Below, in pieces: positions 44,082 to 53,110 of a stretch of DNA of 64,000 nucleotides; positions within the stretch are counted from its first letter, which is position 1; each line of letters opens with the position of its first letter. The stretch lies in contig NZ_CP121194.1 of the NCBI RefSeq assembly GCF_039993895.1, positions 1,550,001 to 1,614,000 of the forward strand. Reading direction: 5' to 3'. Under the pieces are notes generated by a model. That model saw only the letters and a list, made by a program, of their open reading frames with translations, made no database searches and was not told the origin of the DNA. A program made the translations under genes and the position numbers. The stretch is from Edaphobacter paludis. Its GTDB lineage: Bacteria; Acidobacteriota; Terriglobia; Terriglobales; Acidobacteriaceae.

Positions 44082-45140
44082 CTAACGCGCCACTCCGCTG
44101 CCTATCTCGTACTTCCAGGCGGTTTGAATGCTTGCATTGTCAGAGAAGCGGGTATCGGTGTATTGGCTGAAGTCGAGCTTCTTTTTGAGGATGCCCGTCT
44201 CCATCATCAGGTCGCGGACCATGTCGAAGTCTGCTTTGCGCGGCGCGAGCGGACTGTAGGTCACTCTGTCCATCGGCTTGGTAAGTGCCCAGCGCAGGAG
44301 GGCGGGCTTTTGGTGGTAGTAGAAGCGACCGACAAAATCGGCGGCGTCGTCGCGTTGGGGTTTGCCCTTGTCCAGCCACAATCCCGATCTCGCGATGCCA
44401 TCGACCAATGTCTGGACGACTTCGGGCCGCTGGTCGATCAGGTCCTGACGCACGACGAGAATGCAGGACATGTAGTCCGGCCAGTAGTCTCGGGCCTGAA
44501 AGAGGACGCGGCCATAACCCGCCATCTCAGCTTGAGAGGGAAAAGGCTCGCCCATGGAAAATGCATCGATTGCCCCTGCTGCGAGCGCTCCCGATACATC
44601 GGGAGGCGCCATTTCAACCATCTTGATGTCGCCGGGCTTCATGCCCGAGACTTTCATAGCACGGAAAAGGATCAATCGCTCGTCGGAGAAGCGACTTGGG
44701 ATGGCAACCGTTTTTCCTCGCAGGTCAGCGACGGTTTTGATGGGGCCATTCTTGCGAACGACTACGGCGCTGCCGTAGCGATGGCCGAGATAAACCACCT
44801 TGATGGGTACGCCCTGAGCTACAAGCTCAATCGCCATGGGCGCGACGATGAAGGCGGCCTGCACCTTATTGGAGATGAGCGCTTCCTTCATCTCCGGGAA
44901 ACCCTGAAACATGCGGGGCAGAAAAAGTTCGCCGTTCTCTGAATATTTGGAGATGTAGTCCGTCACTGGGCAGGTGAGTTGGCAGGTGACGGGGAGATAG
45001 GCGACGGTGATCTTTCTCTGGGCTATGGGTCGATAGTCGTTCAGAACGGCTGCCCAGTTGACGTTCAGGTAGGCGTGAAGACCGGAGACCAGAACAAGCC
45101 ATCCGATGGCGCAGATCAGGATTTTGGTTCTAAGCTTCAT
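44082..45140 (-). CDS. ABC transporter substrate-binding protein, NrtA/TauA/SsuA class, with Cys pair
   Basis: 352 aa with an N-terminal signal or anchor (about residues 8-25). It has the NMT1/NrtA-like two-lobed fold: KITVAYLP, FPEMKEALISNKVQAAFIVAPMAIELVAQGVPIKVV, DLRGKTVAIPSRFSDERL, GAIDAFSMGEPF. Unusual are Cys53 and Cys57 in VTCQLTCPVTDYI, exactly where other members place ligand residues. Its ATG overlaps the preceding permease stop by 11 bp. It captures an unknown ligand in the periplasm for the ABC permeases; the Cys pair suggests a thiol or metal-containing ligand. Confidence 0.88.
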   Translation of the reverse strand: MKLRTKILICAIGWLVLVSGLHAYLNVNWAAVLNDYRPIAQRKITVAYLPVTCQLTCPVTDYISKYSENGELFLPRMFQGFPEMKEALISNKVQAAFIVAPMAIELVAQGVPIKVVYLGHRYGSAVVVRKNGPIKTVADLRGKTVAIPSRFSDERLILFRAMKVSGMKPGDIKMVEMAPPDVSGALAAGAIDAFSMGEPFPSQAEMAGYGRVLFQARDYWPDYMSCILVVRQDLIDQRPEVVQTLVDGIARSGLWLDKGKPQRDDAADFVGRFYYHQKPALLRWALTKPMDRVTYSPLAPRKADFDMVRDLMMETGILKKKLDFSQYTDTRFSDNASIQTAWKYEIGSGVAR

Positions 45141-45912
45141 TGCGGAATCCCCATCGAACGGATTTGATCTTCTCTGATCTGCGGAAACATAAGTCCAGGG
45201 CGAGACCGATCACGCCGATTAAAAGCATCGCGGCGACGACGAGATCGTAGCGCTTGCCGGAGTTGCGGGAGTCGATGACGAGATAGCCAAGGCCGGAATC
45301 GACTGCAATCATTTCGGCAGCAACAACTACAAGCCATGCGATACCCAATGCGATGCGCAAACCAACGATGATCTGCGGAAGGGCGGCAGGGAAGACCACC
45401 TTTGTTAGAAGTTGCTGAGGGGAGAGTCCAAAGTTGCGCCCGGCCCGGCGGTATACGGACGGCACATTGGATACGCCATCGATGCAGGCAACGACGATGG
45501 GGAAGAAGGCTCCGAGAAAGATGAGGAAGATGGCTGCGTCATCGCCAACGCCGAAGAAGATAATGGCGACGGGAATCCACGCGATGGGGCTGATAGGGCG
45601 GAGTATCTGCATCACAGGATTGATCACGTGGTCGGCTTCGGGATACCAGCCGAGAACCAGTCCAAGGGGGATTCCAAGTACGGAGGCTGCACCGAATCCA
45701 ATGGCGACGCGGCGCAGAGAATCGGCGATGTCGCGCCAGAGGACGTTCTCACGGATCAATTCAGCCATGCCTCTCTCGACTTCGAGCGGGGACGGGAAGA
45801 TTTTAGTGCCCGTCCAGATAACGCAGTAATGCCATGCGGCAAGAAGCAGCGCGGAGACGAGCAGCGGCCAGAAGATTTTCTCCCATTTTCGCGGTTCGGC
45901 GAGTGAGTTCAT
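45130..45912 (-). CDS. ABC transporter permease 2 (NitT/TauT type)
   Basis: 260 aa with about six membrane helices and the EAA loop AGRNFGLSPQQLLTKVVFPAALPQIIVGLRIALG. It is strongly similar along its length to the other permease of the operon at 46709-47467. Its ATG overlaps the ATPase stop by 4 bp. The two paralogues probably form a heterodimeric channel with the single ATPase. Confidence 0.92.
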   Translation of the reverse strand: MNSLAEPRKWEKIFWPLLVSALLLAAWHYCVIWTGTKIFPSPLEVERGMAELIRENVLWRDIADSLRRVAIGFGAASVLGIPLGLVLGWYPEADHVINPVMQILRPISPIAWIPVAIIFFGVGDDAAIFLIFLGAFFPIVVACIDGVSNVPSVYRRAGRNFGLSPQQLLTKVVFPAALPQIIVGLRIALGIAWLVVVAAEMIAVDSGLGYLVIDSRNSGKRYDLVVAAMLLIGVIGLALDLCFRRSEKIKSVRWGFRNEA

Positions 45913-46712
45913 ACCTTGTGCGCCAGTCCGATCTGCTGAAAGATGCCATCGCGCAGTTCAAGATAGCGCGGCGAACTGATGTCGCGCGGATGTGGAATGT
46001 CGATGGTTACGATCTGTTGAATGGTGGCAGGGCGGGCGCTCATGACAACGACACGATCGGCCAGCTGGACTGCTTCATCGATGTCGTGAGTTACAAAGAT
46101 GATGGTCTTGCGCTCTGCTTCCCAGATGCGGAGCAATTCGGTTCGCATGATGAGGCGCGTGATGGAGTCGAGCGCACCGAAGGGCTCGTCGAGAAAGAGC
46201 ATGTCAGGATTGACCGCAAGAGCGCGAGCTACTTCGAGGCGCTGCTTCATGCCTCCTGAGAGCTCGGGCGGATAGGTCTTCTCAAACCCTTCCAGCCCTA
46301 CCATTTTGATGTAGTACGCGATCCGACGCTCGCGCTCCTGGCGTGGCAACTTGAACAGGCCGAATCCAATATTGCCTTCGACAGTGAGCCACGGAAAGAC
46401 ACCGCGCTCCTGAAAAACGAAGATGCGGCGGGGATCGGGGCCGCGCACGGTTTCACCATCGACCGTAATCTGCCCGCTGGTCGGAGAGAGAAAGCCGGCC
46501 ATAGTGTTCAGTAGCGTCGATTTGCCGCAGCCGGAGGGGCCGAGCAGGCACACGAACTCACCGTCGCCTACATCGAGATTGATATCTTCGAGGACCGGCG
46601 TATTTTTTCCATCGCGCTTGAACACCATGTTGATGTGCTCGGCGCGCAGTTTTGTTTTTGTTTGCAAGGCTGGACTTATTGCGATGGTTTCCAATGACGA
46701 CACGACGATCAA
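45909..46712 (-). CDS. ABC transporter ATP-binding protein (NitT/TauT type)
   Basis: 267 aa. Walker A is LLGPSGCGKSTLL, the Q-loop VFQERGVFPWLTV, the signature LSGGMKQRLEVARAL, Walker B MLFLDEPFGALD and the H-switch FVTHDIDEAV. This is the NrtD/SsuB/TauB class. The TTG start at 46712 lies directly after a GGAGG; a GTG at 46703 fits that site better and would shorten the N-terminus by three residues. It is flanked by the two permease genes with overlaps or near-overlaps. Confidence 0.94.
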   Translation of the reverse strand: MIVVSSLETIAISPALQTKTKLRAEHINMVFKRDGKNTPVLEDINLDVGDGEFVCLLGPSGCGKSTLLNTMAGFLSPTSGQITVDGETVRGPDPRRIFVFQERGVFPWLTVEGNIGFGLFKLPRQERERRIAYYIKMVGLEGFEKTYPPELSGGMKQRLEVARALAVNPDMLFLDEPFGALDSITRLIMRTELLRIWEAERKTIIFVTHDIDEAVQLADRVVVMSARPATIQQIVTIDIPHPRDISSPRYLELRDGIFQQIGLAHKV

Positions 46713-47467
46713 TCCTCCGAATAGCTCCAGCGAGACGACTTTATATTTTCAAGCGACCGGATTCCCATATCGAGGAGCAGGCCAATGATGCCGATCAAGA
46801 CCATTCCAGCCACGACGAGGTCGTAACGGTTGCCGGCGTTGCGGGCATCGACGATAAGGAAGCCAAGGCCGGAGTTTACGGCGATCATTTCGGCGGCGAC
46901 CACAACAAGCCATGCGATGCCGAGAGCGATCCGCAGACCAACGATCAACTGCGGCGTGACTGCCGGATACAAGACTCGGTAGATGAGATCGAAGGAGCTG
47001 AGACCAAAGTTACGGCCTGCATTGATATATACCGTGGGAACGCTTTGCACCGCATTGATGGCCGTCAGCAGCAAGGGAAGGAAGCAGCCGAGGAAGATGA
47101 GAAAGATGGCAGCAAGATCGCCGACGCCAAACCACAGAATCGCAATTGGAATCCAGGCAAGCGGAGAGATGGGACGCAGTAGCTGGATGATGGGGTTGAA
47201 GGCCATCTCGGCGCGGCGGTACCAGCCGATGGCGAGTCCGAGTGGAACAGCTACGAGGACCGCCAGGACAAAGCCCCAGGTGACGCGAAACAGGGATGCG
47301 ACCACGTATTTGAAGAGAACCCCATGGCGCACCAGATCTGCGACACCGCCGACGACTCCCCAAGGCCCCGGCAGAAGATGGACAGAACTACGGCTAATCG
47401 AAATCTGCCATGCCGCAAGCAGAATGACGATGAACAGTATTGGGCGAAGTCGAATTCGCAGGTTCAC
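46709..47467 (-). CDS. ABC transporter permease 1 (NitT/TauT type), first gene of operon
   Basis: 252 aa with about six helices and the EAA loop AGRNFGLSSFDLIYRVLYPAVTPQLIVGLRIALG. The GTG at 47467 has AAAGAGG 9 bp upstream. It leads a six-gene operon (permease, ATPase, permease, substrate-binding protein, HMA, DUF169). It is a paralogue of the permease at 45130-45912, sharing long identical stretches such as the one starting GIAWLVVVAAEMIAV. Confidence 0.92.
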   Translation of the reverse strand: MNLRIRLRPILFIVILLAAWQISISRSSVHLLPGPWGVVGGVADLVRHGVLFKYVVASLFRVTWGFVLAVLVAVPLGLAIGWYRRAEMAFNPIIQLLRPISPLAWIPIAILWFGVGDLAAIFLIFLGCFLPLLLTAINAVQSVPTVYINAGRNFGLSSFDLIYRVLYPAVTPQLIVGLRIALGIAWLVVVAAEMIAVNSGLGFLIVDARNAGNRYDLVVAGMVLIGIIGLLLDMGIRSLENIKSSRWSYSED

Positions 47468-47780
47468 CCTCTGTGGCCTCTTTCAGTTTCGGTGCTGTTG
47501 CCCCGGCGCATTTTGAAATCTCCAATGTTTCTGGCGTGAGCTACTGACGAAGAGAACGCCTAGGTTATCAACAGCATATACGGACCGAGTTTCGACTGCT
47601 AAATAGTAGTCTTTGGACGCTATTTCTTCTATCCATCTAAAGATGGAGATATCTGTCAATATAAAGATTGCTGCCCGCCATTGAAGCGTTTTGTTGTGTT
47701 CTAAATTTGATTCGGGTTATGGATAACTTTTAGGTTCGGATGCTATATGTTCAGTACAGCCTCCTAAAATAGAAGACCAC
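47468..47780. promoter_or_regulatory. Divergent promoter region
   Basis: 313 bp between the ABC operon (minus) and the first giant TPR/FG-GAP gene (plus). It is AT-rich, with several TATAAA/TTAT-like stretches (for example around 47660 and 47710-47730), but no sigma-70 site can be picked with confidence and no clear operator palindrome is seen. Confidence 0.45.
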
Positions 47781-50700
47781 ATGAGAACTCTTGTACCTGA
47801 TGTCGCCGTGGTGAATAAACAGCACACACGCACTCATAGATATCGCCAGCTTGTGGCCAACGTACTGATGGCGGGAATATTTTTTACTGTGGGGTGTCAC
47901 TCGGGCGGACGACTGCCAGATAAGTCCTCGCAGACGTATTCAGATTTTGTTTCTAGCTTCTATGTGGGGTTGGCTGCGCTGCAGGTGGGAGACGATGTCC
48001 GGGCCGACAGTAGTCTGGCACAAGCTACGAAATTGGTTCCTGCCGAGCCTGCGGCGTGGGCCAATTGGGGTATTCTGGCCCTGCGACAACGAAACTTCGA
48101 CGTAGCGGCACAGAGACTCGATCGTGCTCGCTCGCTCGCTCCCAAAGATGATCGCATCTATTATCTGCTCGGACTGCTCGAAAGCAATCGCGGGGATTCG
48201 GCCAAGGCGATTGTGAATCTCCAGACGGCGATCAAACTAAATCCTGCTAATTTGCGCGCAACCTATCAACTGGCATCGGAGGTGGAACGCCAGGGAGGCG
48301 CGACGAGTGAGGTGGATTTCGAACGGCTGATTCAGCAAATTCTAGTTGCCAATCCAAATAATCTTGCTGCTCTGGTTGATTTGAGCCGTATTGCCGCCAA
48401 GCGCGGCGATGCCGCGATGCTGCACGCGACCATCGATAAAATTGCGGCGCAGTCGGGCGCATGGCCGTCAGATGTGCGACAGCAATTGCTCTCTTTGCAA
48501 GCGGCAGCTTCCGGGCCTGATCCGAAGAGTGCGGCTACACGATCAATCTTCTTGAGAAATGTGCTGATGCAGGTGCCGGAGTTCCGCCAAAGCTTATCTG
48601 CGATCAAGCCGCAGCCCGGAGAAGAGGCCGAGCCGTTTGCACATTTTCTGCGGCTTGAGTCGCCAACGTTCAAACCAGCTCCAGCGGATGAAGGAATGAC
48701 GTTTGTCTCCCAGCCACTGACCAAGATTCCCTCAGACAACTCGGACAAATGGAGTTGGATTGGAGCTATTTCTCTAAATGGCACGGGCGCGCCCACGATA
48801 GCGGTAGCCAATGGGCATCAGGTGCGCCTCGCGACCGGGGCCACGTTTGCCTTCCCGGGTGGGAAGGCTGCGGTGAAGCCAACTCCGGAAGGCGTATTGC
48901 CGGTTGATTTCAACTATGACTTCAAGACCGATGTTGTGTTAACTGGCGCCGGTGGTCTTCGTTTTATGCGGCAGGACACCCCCCAGACTTTTGTGGATGT
49001 AACTAGTCAAACGAAGCTGCCTCGCTCTGTAACAGATGGTAGTTACACAGGTGCGTGGGGTGTGGATATTGAAGCCGATGGGGACCTCGATATCGTTGTA
49101 GGTGCACCGACCGGCCTTCCGCTGGTACTTCGCAATAACGGGGATGGAACATTTCTGGCAATGCATCCGTTTGCCGATATCTCAGGTGTGCGGCAGTTTA
49201 CATGGGCGGACCTGAATGGCGATGGCAACCCGGATGCCGCGCTTATCGATGGGGCAGGACAGTTGCATGTCTTTATCAATGAGCGCTCGGGCAAGTTCCG
49301 TGAACAGGTTTTGCCAAGCGGATTTTCTGCTGTCAGCGCGATTGCAGTTGCTGATGTGAATCACGAGGGGCCGCTTGGGCTCATTGCAGTTCGCAAGAGC
49401 GGTACGATTGACAGCTTGGTCGTTAAAGCTGACGATCGCGGTTGGACGGTAGACGAACTTGCCAATATTCTGGATGCAGCGAGCTATCTTGCTGAAGATG
49501 TTCGGCTGCGAGTGGCTGATCTGGACAACAACGGCGCCTTCGATCTTCTACTCTCGCCTATTGCCGCAGCGCACAGTCCATTAATCTGGCTGCAGGGTGA
49601 GGATGGAAAATTTCAATCAGCGGGCAAGCCGCTTGATGCTGCGATGGTTTTTGGTGCGGCCGATTTGAAGGGGAACGGAAGGATCGATCTACTTGAAATT
49701 TCGCCGGAAGGGCAGCCCGTGGAAGCTGTCAATCAGGGAACGAAGCAATATCATTGGCAGACCATTCGACCCCGTGCGCACCAGGCAACCGGCGATCAAC
49801 GCATCAATTCGTTTGGTATTGGCGGCGAGATCGAGATCCGTTCCGGCTTAGCGGTGCAAAAGCAGGAGATCAGCGGGCCGGAACTTCATTTTGGACTGGG
49901 CGAACAAAAGGACGTCGATGTGGCGCGAATCATTTGGCCTAATGGTTCCGTGCGGGCTGAGTTTGCGCTCAAGGCTGATCAGGAGTTTGTGGCTGAGCAG
50001 CGATTGAAAGGCTCCTGTCCATTTCTCTTTGCATATAACGGAAAAGACATGGCGTTTGTTAAGGACTCAGTTCCGTGGGGATCGGCTATTGGACTACGAA
50101 TCGATTCGCAGGGAACAGCACGCATCGATGCCACGCAGGAGTGGTACAAGATAGGACGGAATGAACTGGTTCCACAAGATGGCTATTATGACCTGCGGGT
50201 TACTGGTGAACTGTGGGAGACGTATTACTACGATTACCTAGCGCTCATGACAGTCGACCATCCGGCTGGAACAGAGATTTTTACGGATGAGCGTTTTGCT
50301 GTACCGCCGGTGAAGCTGGCCATCACTGCGGTCGCAACACCCCAACCGGTGAAGCGCGCCGTGGATGACAATGGGCACGACGTAACCGCCATTTTGAGAA
50401 CGCTCGATGGAAAGTACCTTGATAACTTTGGCAGGGGACAGTATCAGGGAGTAACTCGCGATCACTATGTGGAACTAGATCTGGGCGAGAGTGCGCCTAA
50501 GAACGGTCCACTCTGGCTGATTGCCAAGGGCTGGCTGCACCCATCCGATTCCTCATTGAATGTAGCTATGAGTCAGGGACAGCATGAACAGCCGAAGCCA
50601 CTCAGCCTGGAAGTGCCCGATGGCCATGGCGGCTGGAAGGTTGCACGCGCCAATCTCGGCTTCCCCGCGGGGCGTAAAAAGATTTGCCTGATCGATCTGG

Positions 50701-51317
50701 CAAATGTGTTCGTTCCAGGGACGGCTCGCCGCGTGCGGCTGCGCACGAATCTTGAAATCTATTGGGATTCGATTGAGTGGGCCAAAGGCCTACCTGATAC
50801 TCCGCTGAAAATTGAGCGCCTGACACCAAGCATGGCCAACCTTCATTACCGTGGCTACTCTGTTATCCATCAGGCGAACGCCTCGTCGCCTGAAATTCCC
50901 GACTACAGCCATCTTATGTCGACTACGCAGATTTGGCGCGACCTTGCGGGCTACTATACGCGTTATGGAGATGTGCGCAAATTGCTGGACAGTGTTGACG
51001 ATCGCTATGTCATTATGAATGCCGGTGACGAGATGTCGTTGCGTTTTGCCGCGCCGGCGGCTCCTCCCGAGGGGTGGGTGCGCGACTATGTGCTTGCGGG
51101 TGATGGCTGGATCAAGGACGGCGACTATAACTCCAGTTACTCCCAGACCGTATTGCCTTACCCGCATCACGCCAGAAAGGAATACGATACGCCGCCGGGA
51201 AAGCTGGAGGACGACTGGGAATATAGGCATCATAAAGAAGACTGGCAGACCTACCAGACACGTTATGTGACACCGCGCATATTCGAAGAGGCTTTGAGAA
51301 ATGAGGTGGCCAAATGA
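47781..51317 (+). CDS. Giant TPR / FG-GAP / ASPIC protein with unknown C-terminal module
   Basis: 1,178 aa. A signal segment ends near Cys39 (FFTVGCHSGG), possibly a weak lipobox. TPRs fill about residues 55-240 (AAWANWGILALRQRNFDVAAQRLDRARSLAP). FG-GAP/VCBS-type blades follow at about 330-640 (DIEADGDLDIVVG, DLNGDGNPDAAL, DLDNNGAFDLLL), then an ASPIC/UnbV-like segment at about 660-735 (GPELHFGLGEQKDVDVARIIWPNGS). From about 740 an unrecognised module of about 440 residues has motifs shared with the protein at 59.9 kb: GSCPFLFA, VDHPAGTEIFTDERF, GFPAG, RTNLEIYWDS, YTRYGDV. It overlaps the next CRTAC1 gene by 4 bp. Confidence 0.88.
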   Translation: MRTLVPDVAVVNKQHTRTHRYRQLVANVLMAGIFFTVGCHSGGRLPDKSSQTYSDFVSSFYVGLAALQVGDDVRADSSLAQATKLVPAEPAAWANWGILALRQRNFDVAAQRLDRARSLAPKDDRIYYLLGLLESNRGDSAKAIVNLQTAIKLNPANLRATYQLASEVERQGGATSEVDFERLIQQILVANPNNLAALVDLSRIAAKRGDAAMLHATIDKIAAQSGAWPSDVRQQLLSLQAAASGPDPKSAATRSIFLRNVLMQVPEFRQSLSAIKPQPGEEAEPFAHFLRLESPTFKPAPADEGMTFVSQPLTKIPSDNSDKWSWIGAISLNGTGAPTIAVANGHQVRLATGATFAFPGGKAAVKPTPEGVLPVDFNYDFKTDVVLTGAGGLRFMRQDTPQTFVDVTSQTKLPRSVTDGSYTGAWGVDIEADGDLDIVVGAPTGLPLVLRNNGDGTFLAMHPFADISGVRQFTWADLNGDGNPDAALIDGAGQLHVFINERSGKFREQVLPSGFSAVSAIAVADVNHEGPLGLIAVRKSGTIDSLVVKADDRGWTVDELANILDAASYLAEDVRLRVADLDNNGAFDLLLSPIAAAHSPLIWLQGEDGKFQSAGKPLDAAMVFGAADLKGNGRIDLLEISPEGQPVEAVNQGTKQYHWQTIRPRAHQATGDQRINSFGIGGEIEIRSGLAVQKQEISGPELHFGLGEQKDVDVARIIWPNGSVRAEFALKADQEFVAEQRLKGSCPFLFAYNGKDMAFVKDSVPWGSAIGLRIDSQGTARIDATQEWYKIGRNELVPQDGYYDLRVTGELWETYYYDYLALMTVDHPAGTEIFTDERFAVPPVKLAITAVATPQPVKRAVDDNGHDVTAILRTLDGKYLDNFGRGQYQGVTRDHYVELDLGESAPKNGPLWLIAKGWLHPSDSSLNVAMSQGQHEQPKPLSLEVPDGHGGWKVARANLGFPAGRKKICLIDLANVFVPGTARRVRLRTNLEIYWDSIEWAKGLPDTPLKIERLTPSMANLHYRGYSVIHQANASSPEIPDYSHLMSTTQIWRDLAGYYTRYGDVRKLLDSVDDRYVIMNAGDEMSLRFAAPAAPPEGWVRDYVLAGDGWIKDGDYNSSYSQTVLPYPHHARKEYDTPPGKLEDDWEYRHHKEDWQTYQTRYVTPRIFEEALRNEVAK

Positions 51318-53110
51318 AGCGGCTACCCATAGCAAAGGTTTTAGTCAGTATCTTTTTTGTGGCATTGTTGCTAACTCCGCTCATCGTCAGGAAACTATCC
51401 CGAAACCAGGTCTCTACGCAGGTGAAACCTGATATGAAGGCCGCTCTGGCAAATCACGGCTTTTATCTTACGGAAGTCTCGCACGCAGTGGGCATCGATT
51501 TTATTCATCAGGGCCCGACGCTCGATCCAAAACTTTCCTCTATCATGCCCGAGGTCGCTTCGATGGGTGCCTCCGTTTCTATTGTGGATTTTGATCGCGA
51601 CGGGTGGCCTGATATTTACGTGACAAACAGCGCAGAGGGCAGCAAAAATCACTTATATCGAAACATGCATGATGGGACGTTTAAGGATGTTGCTGAGGAG
51701 TTAGGAATTGCGGATGTCAACCAGCCTGGCACGGGCGTTTCTATGGGAGCGGTTTGGGGCGACTATGACAATGACGGCTATGAGGACTTATTCCTCATCA
51801 AGTGGGGGCGGCCTGAACTGTTTCATAACGATAATGGTCACGGATTTACGCGGGTAAGTGAAAAGGCTGGATTGCCTTCATGGATCAACGCGAATACTGC
51901 GGTCTGGTTTGACTACGATGGAGATGGGCTGCTTGATTTATTCGTTGGCGGCTACTATCCGGAAGATGTGGACCTTTGGCACCTGAAGTCGACAAAGATG
52001 ATGCCGGATAGTTTTGAGTACGCTAACAATGGTGGCCGCAAATATCTCTTTCATAATCTTGGAAATGGAAAATTCGAAGAAGTAAGTGCAAAAGTCGGGA
52101 TAACTAGTCGTCGTTGGGCCCTAGCCGCGGCTGCCGCTGATTTGCGAGGAACCGGGCATCCCGATCTCTTTGTTGCAAATGACTACGGAGTGTCGGAACT
52201 CTATCTCAACGACGGCACTCACTTTCATGAGGCGGGCGAGCAGACAGGTGTGGGTTTCGCACCAAAGAGCGGCATGAATGTTGCATTCGGGGATATCTTC
52301 AATAAGGGACAATATGCGGTGTATGTCTCTAACATCTCAGAAGATGGTGTACTCATTCAGGGAAATAATCTCTGGGTGCCCACAGAAGGATCCAGTGGGA
52401 GCATCGTTCGGTTTGAAAACCTCGCTCGTGATATGGGCGTTGAACTTGGCGGATGGAGCTTCGGAGCGCAGTTCGGTGATCTGAATAACGACGGAACGTT
52501 AGATCTTTATCTTACCAACGGCTATGTCTCGCTTGATCGGAAGAAGAGCTACTGGTATGACTTCACGAAGATATCCGGTGGCAACTCTACAATTATTGGG
52601 GATGCCAAAAACTGGCCTGCGATGGATGGACGGAGTTTGTCCGGGTACCAGCAAAAACACGTCTGGTTGAATGATGGTGCGGGGAAGTTTGTAGATGTCG
52701 CGCAGGCCGTGGGAGTGAGTGACACCTATGATGGTCGGGCAGTGGCTCTGGTCGACCTATGGAATACTGGCGTGCTCGATGTGGTTGTCGCGAATCAAAG
52801 GGGGCCCCTACTCGTCTACAAGAACACAGTAGCACCAGGCGAGGATTGGATTGAATTTCAACTGGAAGGAACAAGGAGTAATCGCAGCGGAATAGGCGCA
52901 CAAGTTACTCTGTATTGGAATGGACAGGAGCAGATTCAACAAGTCTCCGGAGGAAGCGGTTTTGCGGCGCAAAATGATCGGCGATTGCACTTTGGGTTAG
53001 GAAAGACTCCGCAGATTGATAAGGCCATCATTCGTTGGCCTTCCGGTAAGATACAGACTCTTCATGGCCTTACTCCGGACAAACTGTATAAGATCGAGGA
53101 ATCGGAATGA
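51314..53110 (+). CDS. CRTAC1 family protein with ASPIC/UnbV domain (UnbV-like)
   Basis: 598 aa. The ATG overlaps the previous stop (ATGA). A signal anchor lies at about residues 8-26. Many Ca-binding FG-GAP loops are visible (DFDRDGWPDIYV, DYDNDGYEDLFL, DYDGDGLLDLFV, DLNNDGTLDLYL). The C-terminal ASPIC/UnbV domain has SGIGAQVTLYWNGQEQIQQVSGGSGF, RRLHFGLGKTP and IIRWPSGKIQTL. UnbV homologues are secreted accessory proteins of enediyne clusters with unknown chemistry. It is translationally coupled on both sides, overlapping the UnbU/NqrB-like membrane gene by 4 bp. Confidence 0.92.
   Translation: MKRLPIAKVLVSIFFVALLLTPLIVRKLSRNQVSTQVKPDMKAALANHGFYLTEVSHAVGIDFIHQGPTLDPKLSSIMPEVASMGASVSIVDFDRDGWPDIYVTNSAEGSKNHLYRNMHDGTFKDVAEELGIADVNQPGTGVSMGAVWGDYDNDGYEDLFLIKWGRPELFHNDNGHGFTRVSEKAGLPSWINANTAVWFDYDGDGLLDLFVGGYYPEDVDLWHLKSTKMMPDSFEYANNGGRKYLFHNLGNGKFEEVSAKVGITSRRWALAAAAADLRGTGHPDLFVANDYGVSELYLNDGTHFHEAGEQTGVGFAPKSGMNVAFGDIFNKGQYAVYVSNISEDGVLIQGNNLWVPTEGSSGSIVRFENLARDMGVELGGWSFGAQFGDLNNDGTLDLYLTNGYVSLDRKKSYWYDFTKISGGNSTIIGDAKNWPAMDGRSLSGYQQKHVWLNDGAGKFVDVAQAVGVSDTYDGRAVALVDLWNTGVLDVVVANQRGPLLVYKNTVAPGEDWIEFQLEGTRSNRSGIGAQVTLYWNGQEQIQQVSGGSGFAAQNDRRLHFGLGKTPQIDKAIIRWPSGKIQTLHGLTPDKLYKIEESE

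Noticed and set aside
48120..48141. Short CTCG tandem repeat in the first giant gene
   Set aside because: Only three to four units and in frame with coding sequence (Arg-Ser-Leu); chance codon repetition is enough.
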